DNA of 5,385 bases, from contig CALBTQ010000783.1 of the NCBI GenBank assembly GCA_937967875.1, positions 1 to 5,385 on the forward strand. Reading direction: 5' to 3'. Positions 1 to 5,340 of the stretch are shown one piece after another. The DNA is from an uncultured Pseudomonadota bacterium. Lineage in GTDB: Bacteria; Lernaellota; Lernaellaia; Lernaellales; Lernaellaceae. Position 1 is the first letter of the stretch, and each line of letters begins with the position of its first letter. Below the pieces are notes generated by a model, which was not told the origin of the DNA, did not search any database, and was given only the letters and a program-made list of their open reading frames with translations. The translations under genes were made by a program, and so were the position numbers.

Positions 1-45
1 CCACCGAGATCTACACTCTTTCCCTACACGACGCTCTTCCGATCT
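1..45 (+). other. Untrimmed Illumina P5/universal adapter (artefact)
   Basis: The first 45 bases match the 3' part of the Illumina TruSeq universal (P5) adapter, ending in the familiar CTCTTCCGATCT just before the insert. The ACAC and TCTTTCCC segments are directly joined, so no i5 index is present, as in a single-index library. This is not genomic sequence. It truncates the first gene and supplies the C-terminal residues of a spurious long antisense ORF. The left end probably comes from read-through of a short insert in a read 2. Confidence 0.99.
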
Positions 46-46
46 G

Positions 47-1579
47 TACGACCCGCGCACCGACAAGCTCTGGCTCGTGCGCGACCGCATCGGCGTCAAG
101 CCCTGCTATTACACGCTCCAGGGCGGGCGGCTGCTGTTCGCCTCGGAGATCAAGGCCATTCTCGCCCACGACGCGATCACGCCGGAGATGGACGAACTCA
201 GCGCCTTTCATTACCTGACCTTCATCACCACGCCCGCGCCGCGCACGATGTTCAAGGGCATCGACAAGCTGCCGCCGGGCCATTGCCTGGAGGTCGACGG
301 GCGCGGCGAAAGCCGCTTGCACCGCTGGTACGACGTGCTGGGCGCGGAGCCTTTCGCGCCGGTGACCGACGAGCGCGAGGCGACCGCGACGATCGTCGAA
401 CTGCTGCGCGAGTCGATCCGCAAGCGCATGATGGCCGACGTGCCCTACGGCGTGTTTCTGTCCGGCGGCGTCGATTCGAGCACCAACGTCGCGCTGATGA
501 GCCAGTGCACCGACCGCCCGGTGCGCACCTTCACCGTGGGCTTTGCCGAGGACGAAGCTTTTAACGAAATGCAGTACGCGCGCCAAATCGCCCAGCGGTT
601 CGGCACCGATCATCACGAGGTGCTCATCGACGAAAAGGACCTCGAGAATTTCATGCCCGACCTGATTTTCCACCAGGACGAGCCGATCGCCGATTGGGTG
701 TGCGTGCCGCTGTATTACGTTTCCAAGCTGCTGCGCGATTCGGGAACGATCGTGGTGCAGGTGGGCGAGGGCGCCGACGAAATCTTCTGCGGCTACCCGG
801 GCTACATGGCCTTTCTGCGCAGCTACCGCCGCTACTACGCGCGCTACATGAAACTGCCCGGCGCAATGCGGCGCGCGGCGCACGGCGTCTGGCGCGGGTT
901 GGGGCTCGACGGGCGCGGCTCGGAGTTCATCGGCGAGGCGCTGCGCCTGGGCGCGGAAAACCAGGAGCTGTTCTGGGGCGGCGCGGTCATGTACAAGGGC
1001 TGGCGTAAAAATCGGATCCTGGCCGCGCCCGAGCGCTTCGCCGGATATGACAGCTACGCGCTGGTCGCCGAACAGTTGTGCCGCTTCGACGATTTGCGGC
1101 CCGGTGCGGATATTTTGGATCGCATGATCTACCTCGAATTGAAAATCCGCCTCGCCGAACTGCTGCTGATGCGCGTGGACAAAATCACCATGGCGACGTC
1201 CATCGAAGCGCGCGTGCCGTTTTTGGATCACAAGCTGGTCGAGTACGCGCTGCGCATTCCGCGCGCGCTGAAAATCAAGAACGACGTGTCCAAGTACATT
1301 CTCAAAGAGGCAGTGCGCGACCTGCTGCCCGCCGAGATCATCGACCGGCCCAAGCAGGGCTTCGCCGTGCCGGGCACGCGCTGGTTCCGCGAGAAGCTGC
1401 TGCCCTTCGCGCGCGAGGCGATCTATCGATCGCGCCTGCGCGAGACCGGTTTGCTTAACTATGATTTCGTGACGCACTTGTTCGACACCTATACAGCGGG
1501 CCGCAAGGACAATGCGTTTCCGCTGTGGACGTTGATCAACCTTTCGCAATGGTACGATTATTGGGTCGACAGACGCTGA
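47..1579 (+). CDS. asnB-like: AsnB-type glutamine-dependent amidotransferase, 5'-truncated
   Basis: Asparagine synthase family enzyme: an N-terminal glutaminase releases ammonia from glutamine and a C-terminal ATP-pyrophosphatase domain activates a carboxylate for amidation. The reading frame is open from the adapter junction (first full codon TAC at 47) and ends at TGA 1577-1579, giving 510 visible residues. GTG at 77 is an internal valine, not the start: the upstream residues YDPRTDKLWL continue the conserved glutaminase-domain block leading to RDRIGVKPCYY. Compared with the family, roughly 110-125 N-terminal residues are missing, including the catalytic Cys2, so glutaminase competence cannot be judged. 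Visible motifs (numbered from base 47) are the PP-loop SGGVDSS at 139-145, RTFTVGF at 160-166, VGEGADEIFCGY at 239-250, EARVPFLDH at 387-395 and RPKQGFAVP at 434-442. All synthetase motifs look intact. Lying beside glycosyltransferases and a flippase, it more likely amidates a sugar carboxylate (as proposed for WbpS-like proteins of O-antigen loci) than makes free asparagine; that is inference. Confidence 0.95.
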   Translation, partial: YDPRTDKLWLVRDRIGVKPCYYTLQGGRLLFASEIKAILAHDAITPEMDELSAFHYLTFITTPAPRTMFKGIDKLPPGHCLEVDGRGESRLHRWYDVLGAEPFAPVTDEREATATIVELLRESIRKRMMADVPYGVFLSGGVDSSTNVALMSQCTDRPVRTFTVGFAEDEAFNEMQYARQIAQRFGTDHHEVLIDEKDLENFMPDLIFHQDEPIADWVCVPLYYVSKLLRDSGTIVVQVGEGADEIFCGYPGYMAFLRSYRRYYARYMKLPGAMRRAAHGVWRGLGLDGRGSEFIGEALRLGAENQELFWGGAVMYKGWRKNRILAAPERFAGYDSYALVAEQLCRFDDLRPGADILDRMIYLELKIRLAELLLMRVDKITMATSIEARVPFLDHKLVEYALRIPRALKIKNDVSKYILKEAVRDLLPAEIIDRPKQGFAVPGTRWFREKLLPFAREAIYRSRLRETGLLNYDFVTHLFDTYTAGRKDNAFPLWTLINLSQWYDYWVDRR

Positions 1580-1598
1580 CGATTCGGAGGTCGACAGA
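1564..1598 (+). repeat. 10-bp direct repeat GGTCGACAGA flanking the asnB stop
   Basis: GGTCGACAGA occurs at 1564-1573 (the last codons of the amidotransferase) and again at 1589-1598 (the intergenic gap), 25 bases apart. Each copy contains the palindrome GTCGAC. The second copy begins with the last two bases of the GGAGG element. It may be a small duplication that helped form the spacer, or chance. No function can be assigned. Confidence 0.5.
1586..1590 (+). promoter_or_regulatory. Shine-Dalgarno-like GGAGG, unusually distant from start
   Basis: GGAGG is the only strong ribosome-binding element in the 27-base gap before the glycosyltransferase, but it ends 16 bases before the ATG at 1607, longer than the usual 5-9. 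A weaker AGAG at 1596-1599 has 7-base spacing. No ATG, GTG or TTG lies in frame between the previous stop and 1607, so the ATG stands; which element acts is uncertain. Confidence 0.45.
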
Positions 1599-1606
1599 GT
1601 AACGAA

Positions 1607-2671
1607 ATGAGCGAACGCCGGCCGATTCATCTGCTCGGACCTTACCCGCCGCCGTGGGGCGGGGTGGGCGTTTTCCAGAAGCTGTTGCATACGGCCCTGG
1701 TCGAGCGCGGCCTGGCGACGACGCTGCACCCGTTTTTATCGGGCGGGCAGGCCGGCGCGGTGTTCCGGCCGACGGCGCGGGCGATCTGGGCCGGCGCGGC
1801 CGATTTGCGTCGGGGCGAAATCTGGCTGGATTCCTCGACCTTCGTTTTCGAATACCCACATCTGCCGGCGGCGTTGTCGTGGCTGCTGCTGCATCGTCGG
1901 CGCGGTTTTCGCTGGTTGAAGATCGTGCATGACGGCACGCTGCCGCAGCGGATGGAAGCGTTCAGCGCGCGCCAGCGGCGGTTCGTGCAATGGGCGTTTG
2001 GCCAACCGGACGCGGTGGCAACGGTCGGCGACAAACTGACGGAGTGGTTGCGCGCCGCGCCGTGGTTCGCTCGTCCGGTGCAGCGCCTTTCCAGTTTTCT
2101 GCCGCTGCCCGACGCGTACGGCGCCGCCGTGCCGCCGGCCGTCGTGGCCGATCCGGCGTCGAGGGGCGAGGCGCTGATCGCCACGCTCGGCGTGTTTCGA
2201 CCCGATTACGGTTTTGCGCAAATCGCCGAGGCCGTGGCGCGTTTGCGCGTCGACGGCCCGCAAGCGAAGTTGATCATTATGGACGGCGGTTTTGCGCTGG
2301 AGGACGCGGATTACAAACGGCGGGTCTTGCAGGATCGTCCGTGGATCGTCGTGCTCAAGGAACTGCCCCACGAGCAGGTGTTGAAGACGATGGCCGCTTG
2401 CGCGGCGTTCGTGCGCGGCGTCCAGCGCGAGAGCCTGGGCCTGTCGCGTCTGGAGGCGTTGCGTTGCGGCGTGCCGGTCGTGGGCACGAACGTGGGCGTG
2501 ACCGCGGGCGTGTCGACCTACGAATTCGGCGACGTCGACGCGCTGACCGCCCGTTTGCGCGAGGCGCTGATGCGTGACGATACGCGCGCGGTCGAGCAAG
2601 CCGCCGCGATGGACCGACTGGCGCAAGAGAACCTGCAAACAATCATGCAATGGCTGGAGACGTTCGCTTGA
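1607..2671 (+). CDS. GT4-like glycosyltransferase
   Basis: A 354-residue cytoplasmic or membrane-peripheral retaining glycosyltransferase of GT-B fold, predicted to transfer a sugar from a nucleotide donor to a growing lipid-linked glycan. The N-terminus reads IHLLGPYPPPWGGVGVFQ at residues 7-24, with the glycine-rich donor/acceptor loop typical of group 1 transferases. The N-terminal Rossmann domain spans roughly 1-170 and includes the WLKIVHDG strand. The C-terminal domain begins near ALIATLGVFRPDYG and carries the EX7E motif at E275 and E283 (nt 2429-2455), followed by EALRCGVPVVGTNVG, which is characteristic of GT4. Length is normal for the family. The ATG at 1607 is preferred because the fold's first strand starts six residues later and there is no upstream alternative. 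It is in the same frame as the preceding gene, separated by one TGA and nine codons. Its stop overlaps the flippase start, which suggests coupling. Donor and acceptor sugars cannot be deduced. Confidence 0.93.
   Translation: MSERRPIHLLGPYPPPWGGVGVFQKLLHTALVERGLATTLHPFLSGGQAGAVFRPTARAIWAGAADLRRGEIWLDSSTFVFEYPHLPAALSWLLLHRRRGFRWLKIVHDGTLPQRMEAFSARQRRFVQWAFGQPDAVATVGDKLTEWLRAAPWFARPVQRLSSFLPLPDAYGAAVPPAVVADPASRGEALIATLGVFRPDYGFAQIAEAVARLRVDGPQAKLIIMDGGFALEDADYKRRVLQDRPWIVVLKELPHEQVLKTMAACAAFVRGVQRESLGLSRLEALRCGVPVVGTNVGVTAGVSTYEFGDVDALTARLREALMRDDTRAVEQAAAMDRLAQENLQTIMQWLETFA
2656..2659 (+). promoter_or_regulatory. Shine-Dalgarno GGAG deciding the flippase TTG start
   Basis: GGAG lies inside the last codons of the glycosyltransferase, 8 bases before TTG at 2668-2670. 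The alternative ATG at 2650 has only a weak purine run (AAGAGA at 2625-2630) about 19 bases upstream. This favours TTG as the true start. Confidence 0.65.
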
Positions 2672-3936
2672 AACGCGACATCGGCCGGTGGCTGCGACAA
2701 TGGACCGAGGGGAAAATCGCCCGCGACGCGCTGGCCAACTATGTCTTCATGTTCATGACCATGGCGGTCAGCTTTGTCGCCGGGGTGATCGTCGCGCGCA
2801 CGTTGGGACCGGCGAACAAAGGCGTGTTCGACCTGTTTTTGTTGACGACGGCGATGGCGGCGGAACTGTGCCTGTTCGGCGTGGGCAACGGCCTCATTTA
2901 CTATTTGTCGAACCGGAAACAACCGTTGCCCGCCGCTCACGGCGTCAGCGTGGTTTTTGCGCTGGGCAGCGGCCTGGCGGCGTTGCTGGTGGGCGTCGCG
3001 TTGCTGCCCTGGTTGGGCAAGGCGTTGCCCGGCCTGTCGCGGTTTTGGATCGTGCTCGCCTTGACCCTTACGCCCTTCGCGATCTACCGCAGCGTCTGGG
3101 CGAATATTCTGGTCGGCATCGGTCGTTCGGTCGACAGCTATCGCTTCGAGCTGCTGTTCGCCGGCATCCTGTTTCTCTTCCTGATCGGCTTGCTGGCGTT
3201 GCGTCGCTTTACGGTCGGCAACCTGGTCTTCGTTCAGGCCGGGCTGGTCGTGCTGTCGGCCATGATCGCCTTCGGATATATGCATTATCGCCTGGCCAAA
3301 TCCATTGCCTTCGACCGAATGTTGTTGTCGAACTCGATTAAATACGGCCTGCTGCTGTACATCGGCTATTTCGCCAACACGATGCACTTTCGCATCGACC
3401 AACTGATGATCAATTACCGCTACGGCGTCGATCAGGTGGGCATTTACAATGTCGGCGTGCGCCTGGCCGAGTTCATTCAGGTGCTCGACGCGCCGATCAT
3501 TCTGGCCGCCATCAACCAGATCGGCAGCCGCGCCGACGAGGAAAGCCGCCTGCTGACCCGGCGCACGATGTTCATCGTCGCCCTGGCCGTGGGCGCAATG
3601 GGTTGTCTGCTGGCGCTCACCGCCGATTGGCTGGTGCTCATTTTCGGCGAAGCGTTCGCGCCCGCCGCCACGCCGCTACGCCTGCTGCTGCCGGGGATTC
3701 TCTTGTGGTCGATGAGCAAGGCGCTGTCCGGTTCGCTGATATATAATCAAGGCCGAGCCAAAGTGGTGGTGGCGATCGCCGCAATAGGCGCTGTGTTCAA
3801 CCTCGGGTTGAACTATTTGTTGATGTTCGTGTTTGACTTAGGCATCGTCGGGGCGGCTGTGGCGTCAAGTACCAGTTATTCTATATGTTATTTTATGATT
3901 CTCCTGGCTTGGGTTCGGAAAAAGAGGGCGGCATGA
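2668..3936 (+). CDS. wzx-like: Wzx-like polysaccharide flippase (MOP superfamily)
   Basis: Integral inner-membrane protein predicted to move undecaprenyl-linked oligosaccharide units from the cytoplasmic to the periplasmic face. From TTG 2668 it has 422 residues; from the in-frame ATG at 2650 it would have 428. I prefer TTG because GGAG sits 8 bases upstream and because TTGA overlaps the previous TGA by four bases, a common coupling arrangement. I count about twelve hydrophobic segments, in pairs from about residue 24 to 415, with a basic N-terminus (LKRDIGRWLRQW) and a basic C-terminus (WVRKKRAA). Family-like blocks are VARTLGPANKGVFDLFLL after the first helix (about 42-59) and RIDQLMI at 242-248 followed by VGIYNVGVRLAEF, the usual pattern at the start of the second half of Wzx proteins. 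Length is normal. Some MOP relatives serve other lipids (MurJ, MATE), but the glycosyltransferase neighbours favour glycan export. Codons from about 3739 and again 3865-3905 are AT-rich compared with the rest of the gene. Confidence 0.92.
   Translation: MKRDIGRWLRQWTEGKIARDALANYVFMFMTMAVSFVAGVIVARTLGPANKGVFDLFLLTTAMAAELCLFGVGNGLIYYLSNRKQPLPAAHGVSVVFALGSGLAALLVGVALLPWLGKALPGLSRFWIVLALTLTPFAIYRSVWANILVGIGRSVDSYRFELLFAGILFLFLIGLLALRRFTVGNLVFVQAGLVVLSAMIAFGYMHYRLAKSIAFDRMLLSNSIKYGLLLYIGYFANTMHFRIDQLMINYRYGVDQVGIYNVGVRLAEFIQVLDAPIILAAINQIGSRADEESRLLTRRTMFIVALAVGAMGCLLALTADWLVLIFGEAFAPAATPLRLLLPGILLWSMSKALSGSLIYNQGRAKVVVAIAAIGAVFNLGLNYLLMFVFDLGIVGAAVASSTSYSICYFMILLAWVRKKRAA
3742..3747 (+). promoter_or_regulatory. 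Perfect -10-like TATAAT inside the flippase gene (tentative)
   Basis: An exact TATAAT lies within codons ATA-TAT-AAT (Ile-Tyr-Asn) of the flippase gene, in an otherwise GC-rich stretch. No TTGACA-like -35 box sits at 16-18 bases upstream. It is about 220 bases before the methyltransferase start, so an internal promoter is possible, but coding constraint explains it equally well. Confidence 0.15.
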
Positions 3937-3983
3937 AGAAACGGATTGAACGCGGCGGACGGGACGTGCGATGCAGTGGCTGA
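3933..3983 (+). CDS. Possible 16-codon junction ORF (doubtful)
   Basis: ATG at 3933 overlaps the flippase stop as ATGA and opens a frame encoding MKKRIERGGRDVRCSG, ending at TGA 3981-3983, 13 bases inside the methyltransferase gene. GAGGG at 3924-3928 lies 4 bases upstream. It is strongly basic and resembles no known family. It could act as a translational relay between the two genes, or be chance. Confidence 0.2.
   Translation: MKKRIERGGRDVRCSG
3961..3964 (+). promoter_or_regulatory. Ribosome binding site of the methyltransferase gene
   Basis: GGGA, within a purine-rich GGCGGACGGGA run, ends 6 bases before ATG 3971. An in-frame TGA at 3947-3949 rules out a longer protein, so this start is firm. 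Confidence 0.55.
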
Positions 3984-4726
3984 GCCTGAAACAGACCAAG
4001 CCCGCCGACCAATACCGGGGGATTCCGATTAAAGCGGATTTCCTCTTGCATCGGGAAATCGAGCAACTGGTCGGCGAGTGTTGCGCCGGTAAATTGTCCG
4101 TTCTCGATTTGGGCGCGGGCGCGGGAGCGCTGTCACAACGCCTGGCCGATCTCGGGCATGACGTGCTGTCGGTCGATATTGACCGCGAATCGTTCGCCGC
4201 CTCGACCGAATTTTGCGCGGTGAATTTGAACGACCGGCAAGAAGTCGTGCGATTCATCGACGCGCACCGCGCCGCCTTCGATCTCGTGTTGTGCGTCGAG
4301 GTGATCGAGCACGTCGAGAATCCTTGGGAGTTGATGCGCAATGTCGTCACGCTGACCAAACCCGGCGGAACGATCATCGTTTCCACACCGAATGTCACTT
4401 CCTGGTACTCGCGGATGAAATTTCTTCTCTGGGGCCGGTTTCATCAATTCGAAGAGGGCGACCGCCACTACGGGCATATCAATCCGATCGCGGCGGACGA
4501 ATTGCGATACATCGCCGGTCAATTGGGGCTGCGCGTCGAACGGTTGCGTGGCGCCGGCTGGCTGCCGCGCCTGTGGATCTCCCGCCATCCGATCGAAACC
4601 GCGTTTCGCTTGTTCGGCTTTCTGCTGTCGTTTTTAATGAAGGGCTTGCGCGACGGCTGGTGCATCGTCGGCGTGTTCAAAGCGCCGGAACAAACGCCGC
4701 GCGCCGCCGTAAAAGGAACGGAATGA
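3971..4726 (+). CDS. Class I SAM-dependent methyltransferase
   Basis: A 251-residue cytoplasmic enzyme predicted to transfer a methyl group from S-adenosylmethionine, here probably to a hydroxyl of a glycan sugar. The Rossmann SAM-binding motif I is VLDLGAGAGAL at residues 44-54. The acidic residue at the end of the second strand is D69 or D71 in SVDID. FDLVLCVEVIEHVENP at 103-118 is the UbiG/Methyltransf_11/23 signature, and KPGGTIIVSTPN at 130-141 is the post-motif strand. A later GDRHYGHINP block at 163-172 is typical of surface-glycan and quinone-type O-methyltransferases. Residues about 208-236 form a hydrophobic C-terminal stretch (FRLFGFLLSFLMKG) that may bind the membrane surface. Length and motifs are complete. 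It begins 34 bases after the flippase stop. The family-level call is strong; the substrate is unknown. Capping of a chain end or decoration of an internal sugar are both possible. Confidence 0.93.
   Translation: MQWLSLKQTKPADQYRGIPIKADFLLHREIEQLVGECCAGKLSVLDLGAGAGALSQRLADLGHDVLSVDIDRESFAASTEFCAVNLNDRQEVVRFIDAHRAAFDLVLCVEVIEHVENPWELMRNVVTLTKPGGTIIVSTPNVTSWYSRMKFLLWGRFHQFEEGDRHYGHINPIAADELRYIAGQLGLRVERLRGAGWLPRLWISRHPIETAFRLFGFLLSFLMKGLRDGWCIVGVFKAPEQTPRAAVKGTE
4713..4717 (+). promoter_or_regulatory. Strong AAGGA Shine-Dalgarno in the methyltransferase 3' end
   Basis: AAGGA is the best ribosome-binding element near the last gene, but it is 31 bases from that gene's ATG (4749) and only 5 bases from ATG 4723, which opens a 9-codon frame. 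Ribosomes may load here and reach 4749 by termination-reinitiation. Confidence 0.4.
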
Positions 4727-4752
4727 ACCGCATGAAACGGTTGCCGGCATGA
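4723..4752 (+). CDS. Possible 9-codon relay ORF between methyltransferase and glycosyltransferase (doubtful)
   Basis: ATG 4723 overlaps the methyltransferase stop (ATGA) and encodes MNRMKRLPA. The stop TGA 4750-4752 overlaps the next gene's ATG at 4749, again as ATGA. A well-placed AAGGA precedes it. The chain of two ATGA overlaps could couple translation of the two flanking genes. The peptide itself probably has no function. Confidence 0.25.
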   Translation: MNRMKRLPA

Positions 4753-5340
4753 TCATCAACGTCACATCGCAGGATTCGCCGATCGCGCCGTTGCCGGGCG
4801 AGCGGGTGGTCGAGTTTGCGGAACTGCTCGGCTTCGCTCGACGGCCGTGGACCTTGCCGCGTCTGTTATGGGGCCGGCGTCATGAGCGCTGCGTGAGCGT
4901 GGTCGACATCGCGCCGCATTACGCCCGGCCCGCGTTGGTGCATCTGCTCAACCTGCTGGCGCGCGCCCGCGAGCATCGGCTCGTGGATCGCCATGGGCAT
5001 GATGAACCGGTGAGCTGGCGGACGTTTCTCCGCAACGATCTGCCCGGCCTGCTGCGCGATCTCGTGTCGAGCCTTCTCTTGCGCGGCCGTCTGCGTCTTC
5101 GCCTGGAAAAACTGGGTGCAGCGCCCGAGCAGCGCGTCGGCCCGCCGCCGGACGACGGGCGCTTGCATTACTACCGCACCGATCTGATGTTCGGGCTGAC
5201 GGCGGGGGGCAGCGTCGGGCACATCACCGGCGTGGCGAGCGCCTTCGCGCGGCAGGGTTTTGCCGTCGATCTGTTCGCCTGCGAGGATCTGGTGTTTCTG
5301 CGCGACAAGCCGCTGCGCGTGCACGCGATCGCGCCGGACG
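4749..5340 (+). CDS. Glycosyltransferase N-terminal part, 3'-truncated by adapter
   Basis: 197 codons are visible before the adapter; the final residues EIGRAHV and the stop at 5361-5363 are adapter-derived and must be dropped. ATG 4749 is the first possible start, because an in-frame TAA at 4710-4712 is followed by no other ATG, GTG or TTG. Residues 138-162 contain YYRTDLMFGLTAGGSVGHITGV, which I recognise as the opening strand and glycine-rich loop of a group of GT-B glycosyltransferases that carry an extra N-terminal region; it is followed by AFARQGFAVDLFA, the second Rossmann strand. The first 137 residues are a separate region, Arg- and Leu-rich, containing LPRLLWGRRHERC and a basic helical stretch near LLRGRLRLRLEKL, with no catalytic motif I recognise. 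The donor-binding C-terminal domain is outside the window, so retaining or inverting chemistry and sugar specificity cannot be told. It begins 22 bases after the methyltransferase and is probably co-translated with it. Confidence 0.78.

Noticed and set aside
47..1579. Asparagine synthase of a lasso peptide cluster
   Set aside because: No precursor peptide, RRE or transglutaminase-like protease is visible, and all neighbours are glycan-assembly genes.
1562..1625. Amidotransferase-glycosyltransferase fusion by stop readthrough
   Set aside because: The two genes share a frame with only one TGA between them, but the other complete genes here also end in TGA, a ribosome-binding element and ATG follow, and both proteins are complete at this boundary.
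11..1729. A 572-codon antisense ORF opposite the amidotransferase
   Set aside because: It runs through adapter at its C-terminus (IGRASCRERV), has low-complexity His/Arg/Ala/Gln composition, and mirrors the GC-rich codons of a clearly recognised gene on the other strand.
1736..2650. A 304-codon antisense ORF opposite the first glycosyltransferase
   Set aside because: Its composition is His/Arg/Gln-rich with no recognisable domain, and the plus strand encodes a complete GT4-like protein with the EX7E motif.
2518..3402. A 294-codon antisense ORF opposite the flippase
   Set aside because: It is rich in Gln, Asp, His and Arg, the expected reverse-strand shadow of a hydrophobic membrane protein in GC-rich DNA. 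It has no family motif.
3742..3747. A confident sigma-70 promoter at TATAAT
   Set aside because: No -35-like hexamer is found at the right spacing and the bases encode ordinary flippase residues, so it is kept only as a low-confidence site.
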